This document shows positions 8,293-16,412 of a stretch of DNA of 64,000 nucleotides, piece by piece. Source of the stretch: Pseudophaeobacter sp965641885 (GTDB taxonomy: Bacteria; Pseudomonadota; Alphaproteobacteria; Rhodobacterales; Rhodobacteraceae); assembly GCA_965641885.1 (NCBI GenBank), contig OZ282574.1, forward strand, positions 1,798,001 to 1,862,000, read 5' to 3'. Numbering within the stretch: position 1 is the stretch's first letter; each line of letters begins with the position of its first letter. The notes under the pieces are model-generated. The model was not told the origin of the DNA. It saw only the letters and a program-made list of their open reading frames with translations, and did no database searches. The position numbers and the translations under genes were made by a program.

Positions 8293-9338
8293 CAGCCCGC
8301 CTCTTGCTTGCTGGTGAAGGATACGACCTCTGCGGTGGTCCCGACCTCTGAGGTAGTTCCTGCCTGGGCGGCGGTCTCAGTCTCGGCGGGAAGTTCAGTC
8401 AAGAGCTGGGTCAGTTCGGCGCGAAACAGCAAGGCAAACTGCTTTTTCGAGGCTTTTGAGGCGCGGGAAAAAGCATCGCCCAGCTTGTCGATTTGTTGCT
8501 CGGCTGGCGTTCTCATGGCGCCGCCTGGCAGTTTCCTGCGGTCCAGGACCTCTTTGGCGGATTTGGCTTCTCCGGCTCCGAGGGCTGCGCATATTGCACT
8601 GCGGTCTTCTTGCTCGCTACATTTGGCGATGTGTTCCAGGTCTTTGAACTGCACCCGTTTGGGCGCGTGGCGCAGAAGGGCGATTTCCTCTTTGGAGAGT
8701 TTCTCGCCGACGCTGATCAGACGTTGCATTGATTTTTGTGACTTGCCGAATGTTTCGGCAGCATTGGCGCTGAAAGATGCAAACGACATTTTGTCGTTTG
8801 CATCCCAGCGGCTGTGTGCACCGGCTCGACCTTGAGCTGTTTCGGGATGTTCCCGCTCATAGAGCGCTTTGTGGGCGGCCAAAAACACTGCCATATCCAG
8901 TGGCGTCAGCGGAGCGCCGGCCACGTTGGCATCGACCTCAATGCGAATTGCCTGGTCATTGGTGCAATCACTGACTTTGACCGGCACCTCTGCCAGGCCA
9001 ACCTCTTTGGCTGCGGTCAGGCGGTGAAGCCCGTCCATCAGGCGATAGCCGGTTTTGACCCTGCGCACCAAGAGGGGCTGCAGGATGCTGCCGACCTCAT
9101 GAATGGAAGAAACAATGCTGGCCACCGCTGGTTTTGACGCGATCCGCAGGCGTTCTTCCACCTGGATGTCTGCTACCGGCAATGATTGGGTATTTTGCCA
9201 ATTTGGAGGTGTCATTGTGGATGCTCCAGTGAGATTGGGTGCAGTTGGTTGCGGTCTGTCGTTCTGTGCGACATGACCGTCGAGTTTGGCGCGCGGATTG
9301 GACCCGAAATGGCCCTGGATGATCCGCCCGCCGGGCAT
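8292..9338 (-). CDS. ParB/Spo0J-like nuclease-fold DNA-binding protein
   Basis: 348 residues from this start, or 307 if translation starts at the ATG at 9215, which has a GGAG 8 bases ahead and directly precedes the conserved part. The ParB N-terminal domain is clear: LRIASKPAVASIVSSIHEVGSI, then LMDGLHRLTAAKEVG, the CTP/nuclease-fold box. A KorB-like helix-turn-helix region follows around SANAAETFGKSQKSMQRLI. It overlaps the MuA start by one base. ParB-like genes beside MuA are known in transposable phages of Alphaproteobacteria. Their role there is unproven, since an integrated Mu-type phage needs no partition system. No parA partner or obvious parS site was seen. Confidence 0.8.
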   Translation of the reverse strand: MPGGRIIQGHFGSNPRAKLDGHVAQNDRPQPTAPNLTGASTMTPPNWQNTQSLPVADIQVEERLRIASKPAVASIVSSIHEVGSILQPLLVRRVKTGYRLMDGLHRLTAAKEVGLAEVPVKVSDCTNDQAIRIEVDANVAGAPLTPLDMAVFLAAHKALYEREHPETAQGRAGAHSRWDANDKMSFASFSANAAETFGKSQKSMQRLISVGEKLSKEEIALLRHAPKRVQFKDLEHIAKCSEQEDRSAICAALGAGEAKSAKEVLDRRKLPGGAMRTPAEQQIDKLGDAFSRASKASKKQFALLFRAELTQLLTELPAETETAAQAGTTSEVGTTAEVVSFTSKQEAG

Positions 9339-9640
9339 CAGCCGCGCCCCAAAGGGGGAGTGGCTGCAAAGGTTTGAAAGCTGTCCAGGGCGCCGGAAAC
9401 GCCAAGGGTCAAAACGAGATCTGCGACCCGGTCCTGTGCGTCGGCGGTCTGTGCCGTTGCCTTATCAACGGCGTTGCCGAGTTCAGCTGTGTTTGGCCAA
9501 AGCATTCGGCGGGCCACCTGATGGCGCTTTATCGCGGCTGCGAGCTGTTCCCGGCGGGCTGCATATGCGCCAGCGGCCTCGGTTAGCTCGGTGGGGATGT
9601 CTATGGTTGCCACAGCGTTGGAGGCTGTTGCGGAGGTCAT
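9338..9640 (-). CDS. small hypothetical early phage protein
   Basis: 100 residues from the ATG at 9640, chosen because a GGAG lies about 8 bases upstream. An open frame extends further but has no ribosome site. The protein is helical and Ala-rich (GAYAARREQLAAAIKRH), without membrane segments. It ends in a TGATG overlap with the ParB-like gene, so it is probably co-translated with it. I recognise no family. Confidence 0.6.
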   Translation of the reverse strand: MTSATASNAVATIDIPTELTEAAGAYAARREQLAAAIKRHQVARRMLWPNTAELGNAVDKATAQTADAQDRVADLVLTLGVSGALDSFQTFAATPPLGRG

Positions 9641-9920
9641 TGCAGGAACTCCAAAAACATGAGGGCAGGGGGGATGAGGCAGACACAAACGCCGCCCAAC
9701 AGATCATCGATAAACGCGGTGCGCGTCGGCCAGATGGCCCGCGCCCTTTGGCCCCAGCTCGCCCGAAATAGGACAAGACTGGGACCCAGCTTCGCGAGTG
9801 GCGACCCTGTTCCAAAAGCCCCCAGCGACGCATCCACAGTGTCGCTGGGGTAGTGGCTCAACCCATCGCAAGCAGGCGCGGGGGAGGGGTTGAGCTGTGG
9901 GGAGGTCGGGGGTGAGGTAA
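9641..9920. other. short gap in the early operon
   Basis: No gene is supported. The open frames here are chance readings of GC-rich DNA. It separates the first regulator gene from the rest of the early operon. Confidence 0.35.
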
Positions 9921-10283
9921 TCATTCGTTCGCACCGATGTCTGCGGCACAAAGGTCTTTCCTTGCTCGCTCTTGACCGTGTAATTCGTCGCGAAAGGCCC
10001 CTTTGTCCCTCAGGTGTGGGATCACATCGCTTTCCGGGGCGCGGACGTCGAAGCCAAGCGTATACAGAACTAAGCGCATGGTTTTTAGGCTCGGGTTAGG
10101 AGGGGCGCACCCGTCTTCGGACGTAAGCAAGAGGCTCAACGTCCTTCGGTTCAAGCCGCAGGCTCGTGCCAACTCGCCATAGGAAAGAGACCCTAGGCCT
10201 TCGTTGTGTTTCTCAAACTCGTTCTGAACTATGGCGGCAAACTCGCGGCCCGTGAGTTGCCCAACGTTCACTTTGATCTGCAT
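9921..10283 (-). CDS. putative HTH regulator, first gene of the early operon
   Basis: 120 residues. The segment SLSYGELARACGLNRRTLSLLL (about 32-53) reads as a helix-turn-helix. The rest is polar and unremarkable. GGAGG lies about 9 bases before the ATG, and a perfect TATAAT minus-10 on the minus strand (10318-10323) lies upstream, so this is the first gene transcribed from the early promoter. In Mu this place is held by Ner, which represses both early and repressor promoters, and a Ner/Cro-like job is a reasonable inference. Sequence alone does not tie it to the Ner family. Confidence 0.6.
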   Translation of the reverse strand: MQIKVNVGQLTGREFAAIVQNEFEKHNEGLGSLSYGELARACGLNRRTLSLLLTSEDGCAPPNPSLKTMRLVLYTLGFDVRAPESDVIPHLRDKGAFRDELHGQERARKDLCAADIGANE

Positions 10284-10470
10284 TCGCCAGTACCTCCATC
10301 TTGGAACTGACGATAGTATTATAATGACCGAACATCAAACTAAAATGACCTTGCATAGCAATATAATGACATTTACTGCATTGCATTGCGGGCGCTCAGG
10401 CTCATCATGCGCTTACTTAGTTAGTGAATTATCCTTGGCCGTTACTATAATACCGGGTAACGTGCCTGCC
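10284..10470. promoter_or_regulatory. divergent control region: early and repressor promoters with three phased operators
   Basis: Three direct repeats with the core ATAATGAC or AAAATGAC start at 10321, 10342 and 10363, exactly 21 bp apart, so all face the same side of the helix. The first overlaps a perfect minus-10 (TATAAT, minus strand, 10318-10323) for the early operon. A second perfect minus-10 on the plus strand (TATAAT, 10446-10451) would serve the repressor and lies inside a GTTAC...GTAAC inverted repeat (10441-10460). No good minus-35 boxes are seen for either promoter. The arrangement fits a lysogeny switch, with repressor bound co-operatively to the array and the palindrome used for autoregulation. 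Confidence 0.7.
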
Positions 10471-10821
10471 ATGGCAGAACACGACGCAAATCAAGACGAA
10501 GAATCTGAGGCACGGCACGAGCTTTGGCGCTCGCGCCTGCGCACGGCGCTACGCATCCGGGGGCTCGACTTGGAGGATGTGTCTGTTAAATCGGGGAACA
10601 GTCCCCAATACCTTAGCAAGGTTCTGAACGGCCGGTTTAACCCGACTGTTGCTCGCCTTCAGAAAATTTGTGATGCCGCTCAAGTGGATGTTGCATATCT
10701 GTTTACACCGGATGGTGCGGGGACGGAAACGATAGACGTTATCCGCAAGGCTGCCACTCTGGGTGAACGCGAAGGCGAGTTAGTCCGCCAACTTATTGAG
10801 AGCGCCAAGCCTAACAAGTGA
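10471..10821 (+). CDS. phage repressor-like XRE-family regulator
   Basis: 116 residues from the ATG at 10471. The longer open frame upstream runs through the operators and is not credible as protein. Residues about 18-75 form a lambda-type helix-turn-helix (LRIRGLDLEDVSVKSGNSPQ, then LSKVLNGRFNPTVARLQKIC). The C-terminal part is a short helix rather than a peptidase or dimer domain. It is the only plus-strand gene of the element and diverges from the early operon, the position of Mu repressor c. No clear ribosome site precedes it and the predicted leader is only about a dozen bases, so translation may be nearly leaderless. Confidence 0.7.
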   Translation: MAEHDANQDEESEARHELWRSRLRTALRIRGLDLEDVSVKSGNSPQYLSKVLNGRFNPTVARLQKICDAAQVDVAYLFTPDGAGTETIDVIRKAATLGEREGELVRQLIESAKPNK

Positions 10822-11033
10822 AACCGCCTTCTGGCAGTTAGCTTCGAACGCGGCGGTTCCGCTCCCCGGACATTTCATATTCATTTCATGGATGCGCTGC
10901 ACTAGTTTTTCCAGTGTCTGAGCGGTTATGGGTTCTGGTTTCATTATCTGCTCTAAATTTGAAGTGTAACTTGTGGCAATCCACTTTTAGGTGTATCGAC
11001 CGCACCATTGCAGATTTAGCGTGTGGCTCCAAT
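10822..11033. other. edge of the prophage; inverted repeat 10822-10858
   Basis: A 7-base inverted repeat (AACCGCC at 10822-10828, GGCGGTT at 10852-10858) follows the repressor stop directly. It may terminate that transcript, though no T-run follows. The left end of the Mu-like element should lie in this gap. Two close copies of CATTTCAT (about 10869-10886) are the only hint of MuA-type end sites, and I could not define the end. Confidence 0.35.
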
Positions 11034-11648
11034 ATGATTAGTAATATTAAAGACAGACTTTTATCCGAGCTGAGCGCATTGTCCGATGGCGGGTTCTCGG
11101 TCGGGATAGGGTTCCGTGGTTGCATACCTCATTGGGCGTATTCGAATTATCCTGAACTCTGGCAGAAGACGTATATTGAACAGGGGTACTTGGAACAGGA
11201 TCCTACAATAACTCATGGGAACGAGAATTCAGGGTACTTTACTTGGAAGGAGTTGAGCGAGCTGTACCCCGGCTCTCCGGTGTGGGATGCGGCGCGGGGA
11301 TTTGGCCTGGGCGTCGGGAGTACAATTTCTGTTCAAATCTCAGGAGTGAGAACTATCGCGAGCTTCTCTGGTCCTGCATTTAGCGCGACCGACCTAGCAC
11401 GTGCGAAAGCTTCCGTATTTGGCCTGCACGGGCTGTTCGCTCCAGAGGATCAGGGGATAGTGCTGCCGGGCAAAGTTGTCGAAGTTCTCAAGTTGATGGC
11501 GCGGGGGTTCCGAGACAAGGAAATCGCCGAGCGCCTATCACTTAAGATTGAGTCAATCCGCCGGAGAAGACTAGTTGCGCATCAAGTGACAGGCACCAGA
11601 ACTATCCCCGAATTGATGTCATTAGTGACAAAAAACGGGCTGATTTAG
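11034..11648 (+). CDS. LuxR-family autoinducer-binding regulator
   Basis: 204 residues from the ATG at 11034, slightly short for the family (about 230-250). The autoinducer-binding domain shows the usual landmarks: W43, Y47, Y52, D56-P57 (GYLEQDPTI) and W71. The C-terminal LuxR helix-turn-helix runs from about residue 148 (VVEVLKLMARGFRDKEIAERLSL). Its recognition helix reads ESIRRRR where most LuxR proteins have a TVxxH-type sequence. It lies 61 bases ahead of a luxI gene on the same strand, so it is almost certainly the cognate acyl-homoserine-lactone receptor. A longer frame starting at 10914 has no supporting start and begins in prophage-edge DNA. Confidence 0.85.
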   Translation: MISNIKDRLLSELSALSDGGFSVGIGFRGCIPHWAYSNYPELWQKTYIEQGYLEQDPTITHGNENSGYFTWKELSELYPGSPVWDAARGFGLGVGSTISVQISGVRTIASFSGPAFSATDLARAKASVFGLHGLFAPEDQGIVLPGKVVEVLKLMARGFRDKEIAERLSLKIESIRRRRLVAHQVTGTRTIPELMSLVTKNGLI

Positions 11649-11709
11649 TAGACGGAGATTTCATTTGCTCCCTTCCTTTTGAAAATGGCGCAGCATCTAG
11701 GAGAGCGTC

Positions 11710-12384
11710 ATGCAACTTCACGTCTTTTCATTTCTCGACCAGCATCTACATGGTCGTGCGTTCACGGATTTTCTTCGGCTGCGAAAGCAGATTCTAGTGG
11801 ACGGCCTTGGGTGGAAAATCCCCCACGACGCCCACGTTGAAATGGACCAATACGACAACCCGACCGCCGTCTATTCCGTTGTCCAACAGGGCGGCAGGGT
11901 AATCGCTGGCGCACGGGCAGCGCCTTGCGATGCGAGGTGGGGCGATTGGTCATACATGCTTAACGATGCGAACCTAGGGAGGATCTCGGCCATTCCAAAG
12001 GGCGTGTTGGCCAGCTACCCGTCAGCCGTGTCGACCTGGGAATGCACCCGTTTTGTTTCAGACGTCGATTATAGTTCAAGAGAGGCTAGGGTGCAGGCAA
12101 CGAAACTAGTGGTTGCCGGGCTTTGTGAAATTGCCGGCGGCCTCGGCGCTGATCATCTCATCTCTTTGTCACCAGCGTCTTTGGGGCGATTGCTCCGTTC
12201 TTTTGGATATAATGTGTCGGTAGCCGGAAGAGCTTACCGCTGTGCAGAGGACAGTCGTCGGTATCGGCCGTTCACTATGGCGTGCGACGCAGGTGTGAAC
12301 CGTGACCTTCTGTTACGCCATGCAATTCCAGGGGAGGGGGAGGCTTACGACCCCGCCCACGTCCACCAGGTCAAATTTGGTTGA
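11710..12384 (+). CDS. acyl-homoserine-lactone synthase (LuxI family)
   Basis: 224 residues. The LuxI active-site set is present: R25, W35, D46 and D49 (EMDQYDN), R69 (AGARAAP), and E111 with R114 (WECTRFVSD). These match the EsaI residues R24, W34, D45, D48, R68, E97 and R100, with an insertion of about 14 residues before the ECTR motif. The enzyme makes an acyl-homoserine lactone from S-adenosylmethionine and an acyl carrier. The C-terminal acyl-binding half cannot be read for chain length. AGGAG stands 9 bases before the ATG. No clear lux-box palindrome was found ahead of it, so autoinduction is not shown by sequence. Confidence 0.93.
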   Translation: MQLHVFSFLDQHLHGRAFTDFLRLRKQILVDGLGWKIPHDAHVEMDQYDNPTAVYSVVQQGGRVIAGARAAPCDARWGDWSYMLNDANLGRISAIPKGVLASYPSAVSTWECTRFVSDVDYSSREARVQATKLVVAGLCEIAGGLGADHLISLSPASLGRLLRSFGYNVSVAGRAYRCAEDSRRYRPFTMACDAGVNRDLLLRHAIPGEGEAYDPAHVHQVKFG

Positions 12385-12814
12385 GCGCAAGCGGACAGGT
12401 GGTACGCGGGCTCCGGTCTGAAAACCTCGTTGTAGGAACTTAGTGCGTTTGATGCGGGCTAGATCCTAGTTCCGACGCCCGCGAAACTTAACATAATGGG
12501 CGGTGCCTGCAATGCTGCGGTCAGCCCCAACGGCGGCTATGCGCAGATAGCGACCTTTGCAAAGTCTGCCTTTCGACCTGGAAACACAGCCCTCGACCGC
12601 CGCGACGCAGCGTGAGAAGCGGTCATTGATGAGAGTTGCGGCGAAGTTTGTGGTTTGGAGAGCAGCGCTGCGGACAAAACTGCCATTTGGATGTAAATAG
12701 CTTTCATCCGGGAGGTCATGAAAAGGTTGCCTTTTGGGTCTCGAAGAGGCGAATATCATACCAAGCGGCGAAGATACGGGAATTGTCCAAAACAACGATT
12801 GCGGGAGTGAGAAA
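12385..12814. repeat. intergenic region with dispersed repeat copy (core 12537-12565, minus orientation)
   Basis: No gene is supported. The core reads CTATGCGCAGATAGCGACCT followed by TTGCAAAGT. It is the reverse complement of a block found at 36140 and 22763, and is related to blocks at 17979 and 16291. Flanking words such as CAGCGCTGCGGACAAAACTG also look like repeat debris. Open frames across it are products of the repeat and not genes. Confidence 0.6.
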
Positions 12815-14674
12815 TTGGCAGAACATGATCTTTACGGATGCCCATGTTGCAGTGGCACGTTTGGTGGTTTGTTTTCAATCAACGACACAGTGCGCGATCT
12901 TAAAGAACAGGCCGCGAGCGGAAATGGGTGGTCCTGCAACTGGGGCATCGACTGGGCCAATCTTGGCCGAAGGGACTTTCTGAAGAGTGGGGCGGCTGCG
13001 GCAAGTCTCGCCGTGCTCATGCCCAAGGAGGGACAAGCGCAGACTGCATCGACCGAGACCACAACCATTTTCACTAATGCCAACGTGCTCACAGTCGACG
13101 ACGATTTCTCGGAGGCCCAAGCCATCGCCATTCGTGGCAACCGAATTCTGGCAGTGGGCACCGATGGGGAAGTTAAAGCCGTCGCTGGAGAGGATGCCAC
13201 CGTAGTTGATCTTGAAGGCAAGACAGTACTGCCTGGTTTCATCGACGCCCATACCCACGTCGTGTCCGGATCAGTCGTTGACGCCATCATGGACTACGTT
13301 GGCATGGCACGCTACACGACAGTGGACGAAGTGCTGCAGCATATCGCAATGCGGGTGGCGGAAACGCCCGCTGGGGAATGGCTCGTTTTCCGCAACTTCG
13401 ACCCTGCTGTGCAGGAGGGCGTCGATGCTCTGACTTTTGCCGAACTTGACCCGATCTCGACCGAGCATCCGATCTTTGTTCTAAATGCTTCCGGTCACCT
13501 TGCATACGCGAACTCCAAGGCGTTTGAAGTCTCTGGCGTGACCAATGATGTCGAGAACCCACCGGGTGGCGAATTCGCGCGGGACGCCGATGGCAATCTG
13601 ACCGGAACAATTAAGAACAATGTGGCCTTCCTGAAAATTGTCGAAAACTACCCGGCAATGATGGAGGTTAACCCAGTCGATGGCCTGATCGGGTTGCTCG
13701 ACAAATGGGCGCAGTACGGGCTGACTACGGTGTCTGAACTCAGTCTCGGAGCCTTAGCGCAGTCACCAGCTGACGCACAGGTTATGGCCGCGGCCGCAAA
13801 ATCAGGTCGAATGAAGGCCCGTATACGTGCATACCCTTTTTATACCCTTGGAGCAGAGACTTGGGACCAAGCCGGTGTCATGCAAGGTGACGGGAACGCT
13901 CTGGCGCGCATCGCGGGTTACAAACTGGTCGCCGACGGCTCCAATCAAGGTTTCACGGGTTTGCAGCGCGCCCCCTATCTAAACAGCGACGACCGCGGAC
14001 TTGCATATATGTCGACTGATGAACTGACCGCCGCTGCGCTGGAGCGGGCGCAAAAAGGTTGGCATCTCGCGATCCATGGAAATGGAGACGCCGCCATCGA
14101 CAATATCCTCGACACCTGTCAGGCCCTTGTTGACGCCGGTGTCGACATGTCGCGCGTGCGCCCGCGGATTGAGCATTGCTCCATCCTGCACGACGAACAG
14201 ATTGCGCGCATGAAAGAGCTTGGCGTTTCGGCTAGCTTTCTGATTGGCCACGTTCATTACTGGGGCATCGCGATGCGCGACGAGGTCTTCGGCGAGGAAA
14301 AGGCGCAATTGCTGGATCGTTGCCGCAGCGTGGAGGAGGCCGGAGTCGGCTTTACCTTGCACTCCGACTTCATGGTCACCGATCCGGACCCGCTGCACAT
14401 GATCGAGATGGCTGTGACGCGCCGCACCTGGAAGGAACCGGACTACGTTCTTGCGCCGCATGAGACCATCTCGGTGGAGGCCGCTATCCGTGCCATGACG
14501 TCCGAAGCGGCCTGGCAGCTCTTCTCGGACCATGAAGTCGGTAGTCTTGAGCCGGGCAAGCTGGCGGACATGGTGATCCTTGAAAAGGATCCGCGCGATG
14601 TGGTCCCGTACGAGATCAAGGACATCAAGGTTCTTGAGACCTGGATGGACGGGCATCGTGTTTATTCTATTTGA
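12815..14674 (+). CDS. Tat-exported amidohydrolase family 3 protein (YtcJ-like)
   Basis: About 619 residues from a TTG at 12815 that has GGGAG about 9 bases ahead. A longer reading from a TTG at 12734 has no ribosome site. A twin-arginine signal (RRDFLKSGAAAASLAVL) appears about 57 residues in, unusually far from the N-terminus, after a CPCC-containing leader. The mature part has the amidohydrolase signs: DAHTHV metal site, a KLVADGSNQGF stretch, HGNGDAAID, IEHC, and a closing GSLEPGKLADMVILE barrel end. Members hydrolyse amide or imide bonds in small molecules, and the substrate here cannot be read. It lies downstream of luxI but in its own unit. Confidence 0.85.
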   Translation: MAEHDLYGCPCCSGTFGGLFSINDTVRDLKEQAASGNGWSCNWGIDWANLGRRDFLKSGAAAASLAVLMPKEGQAQTASTETTTIFTNANVLTVDDDFSEAQAIAIRGNRILAVGTDGEVKAVAGEDATVVDLEGKTVLPGFIDAHTHVVSGSVVDAIMDYVGMARYTTVDEVLQHIAMRVAETPAGEWLVFRNFDPAVQEGVDALTFAELDPISTEHPIFVLNASGHLAYANSKAFEVSGVTNDVENPPGGEFARDADGNLTGTIKNNVAFLKIVENYPAMMEVNPVDGLIGLLDKWAQYGLTTVSELSLGALAQSPADAQVMAAAAKSGRMKARIRAYPFYTLGAETWDQAGVMQGDGNALARIAGYKLVADGSNQGFTGLQRAPYLNSDDRGLAYMSTDELTAAALERAQKGWHLAIHGNGDAAIDNILDTCQALVDAGVDMSRVRPRIEHCSILHDEQIARMKELGVSASFLIGHVHYWGIAMRDEVFGEEKAQLLDRCRSVEEAGVGFTLHSDFMVTDPDPLHMIEMAVTRRTWKEPDYVLAPHETISVEAAIRAMTSEAAWQLFSDHEVGSLEPGKLADMVILEKDPRDVVPYEIKDIKVLETWMDGHRVYSI

Positions 14675-14773
14675 TACAAAATTTGTCGCCAAAACGCGCA
14701 GAACATCGCCGCTTATACGTGGGCGTTTCTTGGTCGGTCATCTCACAAGCTGAAAGTGAAAAAGGATCTAACA

Positions 14774-15046
14774 ATGACGTCCATTTTGATATCCAGCATT
14801 TTTTTTGGCATTCCAGTTGTCTTTGGAGCATATCTGATTTTTTGCGCTAGTGAGCGGCGGGATATTTCTACTGGGTTTGCGCTAATCCTGTACGGAGTAT
14901 CCTTGGGTGCTTTTGTTACAATTTGGATTCCGGAAGGAAAATTGATGCAAATTGAGCATTACTGGAGTACACCAACAGTTATAGTAATTTCTTTTATTGC
15001 TGGTGCTGCAATAGGAGTTTTGAAGCGTCGATCCAAAACCAAGTAG
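14774..15046 (+). CDS. small two-to-three-helix membrane protein
   Basis: 90 residues from the ATG at 14774, which has AAAAGGA about 9 bases ahead. An ATG at 14756 is less well placed. Three hydrophobic segments (about 3-22, 33-52, 68-84) and a basic C-terminal end (RRSKTK) suggest an inner-membrane protein with the tail in the cytoplasm. AT-rich codon use differs from the amidohydrolase ahead of it, which may mean separate origin. I recognise no family. Confidence 0.5.
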   Translation: MTSILISSIFFGIPVVFGAYLIFCASERRDISTGFALILYGVSLGAFVTIWIPEGKLMQIEHYWSTPTVIVISFIAGAAIGVLKRRSKTK

Positions 15047-15522
15047 ACCGTATGGAACTCCACTTATTGCAAAGATCTGCTCTTGGCGTTCGCAAAAACA
15101 TATTCCAATCTCCAAATTGATTGAGGAGACTCGGTCGATCTCCGCATCATTTGAGATGCAAATTTTCAAACTACTTCTGGTATGGCCTCACTGCTGACAT
15201 TGAGGGCAAAAAGCCGCGTTTGACAGCTTGAATGTCCGGTTCCGGGAAGTCGATCCGCGATTGGTGCATGTGCGGCAACGAGAACCAGCCTTGCTTCGCA
15301 CCGGTGTGTTTGGGCTGACAGCAGTCATCAGAGCAACCTCCCAGGGGCGCTTACTGCCGAGAACCGGGTGCCGCACCGCCGCAAGTCCGCTTCGAGCCCT
15401 TAAAGTCGTCTTCTGCGTTACGCTGAATAGCCGCTCTATCTGCAGTCAAAAGGCAGCCCGCAGTTCAAAAAATTGCCGAATTTGATGAATTGTGGTATTC
15501 GATCTAATTGGAGGCGCAAGCT
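15047..15522. other. intergenic region with repeat debris
   Basis: No gene is supported. The stretch from about 15230 to 15480 contains words such as GAATGTCCGGTTCCGG and GCAAGTCCGCTTCGAGCCCT. I associate these with degenerate intergenic repeats of the Roseobacter group. That link is from memory and not from a search. Confidence 0.4.
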
Positions 15523-16074
15523 ATGGAAACGTCCTACACGATTGATCCTGATGATCGGCTAGTGGCTATTAACGGACCTTGGGACACGTTCGCCATGGAA
15601 AACCGCGGGGAATGTGCTGTCGCGGAAAAAATTCTCGGACATCGGTTATGGAATTTCGTCCAAGGATTCGAAACGCAATCCTATCTAAATGCAATTTTCT
15701 TCTTCTGCCGGAATGAGAAAGAGCAATTTGAAACGACATACCGTTGCGATAGTTATGGTGAAAAGCGACTGTTTCGGATGAATATCGAATTTCATGACCC
15801 GGGCGTGCTCTTGGTCAGTCACCGTTTGGTATCAAGTACCCAGATCATAAGCCCAGACAACGTTGTGCCCATCAAGGACTGGATCAGTGAAACGCGGTGC
15901 TCTGTGTGTTGTAAATTCCAGATTAACGACACTTGGATTGATCCTTTCGCGGTGGCAGAGGTCATGTACTTTCCACGCAGCTATGTCGTTTGCCCCGAGT
16001 GCAAAGCCGTTGCTCGAAAGCAACTCGGATCGGTTTCTACGGTGTCAGCGCTTAGGTCGCGCGACAGCGTTTAA
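15523..16074 (+). CDS. hypothetical protein: PAS-like fold with C-terminal zinc-ribbon cysteines
   Basis: 183 residues from the ATG at 15523, with GGAGG 8 bases ahead. The N-terminal part (DPDDRLVAINGPWDTFAMEN, then GHRLWNFVQG and later YRCDSYGEKRLFRM) resembles a minimal PAS domain, a small ligand or signal-sensing fold. The C-terminal part has two cysteine pairs, CSVC at about 126-129 and CPEC at about 161-164, spaced like a zinc ribbon. No output domain is attached, so it may act through a partner. It stands alone with repeats on both sides. The PAS reading is inference from pattern only. Confidence 0.6.
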   Translation: METSYTIDPDDRLVAINGPWDTFAMENRGECAVAEKILGHRLWNFVQGFETQSYLNAIFFFCRNEKEQFETTYRCDSYGEKRLFRMNIEFHDPGVLLVSHRLVSSTQIISPDNVVPIKDWISETRCSVCCKFQINDTWIDPFAVAEVMYFPRSYVVCPECKAVARKQLGSVSTVSALRSRDSV

Positions 16075-16412
16075 TTCCAATAATGTCGAAGGTCTGCAAA
16101 GTCCGCAGTCCTGCCCTCCGGCCAACCAAAATGCTGCACAATGTGTCCAACGGCAGCTTCGGGGAAGCTGCAACGCAGCGCTTGGACATCTGGTCAACGG
16201 CGGCTCTGGGCCGTTCGTGTTGATCGACACAAGGTGCGGAAACCCTAGCAGACCGAAGCCCACATGCTGCGCTGCGCACCAAAGTCGGCTGTGCGCAGAG
16301 AAGCGATCTTTGCAAAGCCGATCGAGCAGAAACTGACCAAGCCTGAAAGTCCACTCTTCGTGGGAACTCCAGTCCAATAGACAAATCCTCGATCAAGCCT
16401 TCACTCTCGAAA
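16075..16412. repeat. intergenic region with two dispersed repeat blocks (16192-16219; 16291-16318)
   Basis: Positions 16192-16219 repeat the 907-934 block with one mismatch. Positions 16291-16318 (GTGCGCAGAGAAGCGATC followed by TTTGCAAAG) are a diverged minus-orientation copy of the CTTTGCAAAG core. No gene is supported. Confidence 0.6.

Larger units (their letters stand above)
1033..10821 (-). mobile_element. Mu-like transposable prophage, early region only (remnant)
   Basis: A run of minus-strand genes in the order expected for the early half of a Mu-like phage: regulator, ParB-like, transposase A, target activator B, HU, DUF3164, gp16/GemA, Mor. A divergent repressor lies at the control end. 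All genes are tightly packed with 1-4 base overlaps in several places. After the Mor-type genes, where lysis and head-tail genes should start, the sequence passes straight into non-phage DNA (DUF4345 gene). The element therefore lacks every virion gene that would make it a phage. The outer boundaries are approximate because neither end was recognised. Confidence 0.85.

Noticed and set aside
10231..10470. N-terminal extension of the repressor
   Set aside because: It would translate through the operator array and promoter; the ATG at 10471 directly precedes the HTH domain.
11649..11709. lux box ahead of luxI
   Set aside because: No 18-20 bp palindrome of the usual form was found between luxR and luxI.
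12466..12795. Minus-strand open frame of 109 residues
   Set aside because: It is a translation of the dispersed repeat; the same peptide appears from the copy at 36127.
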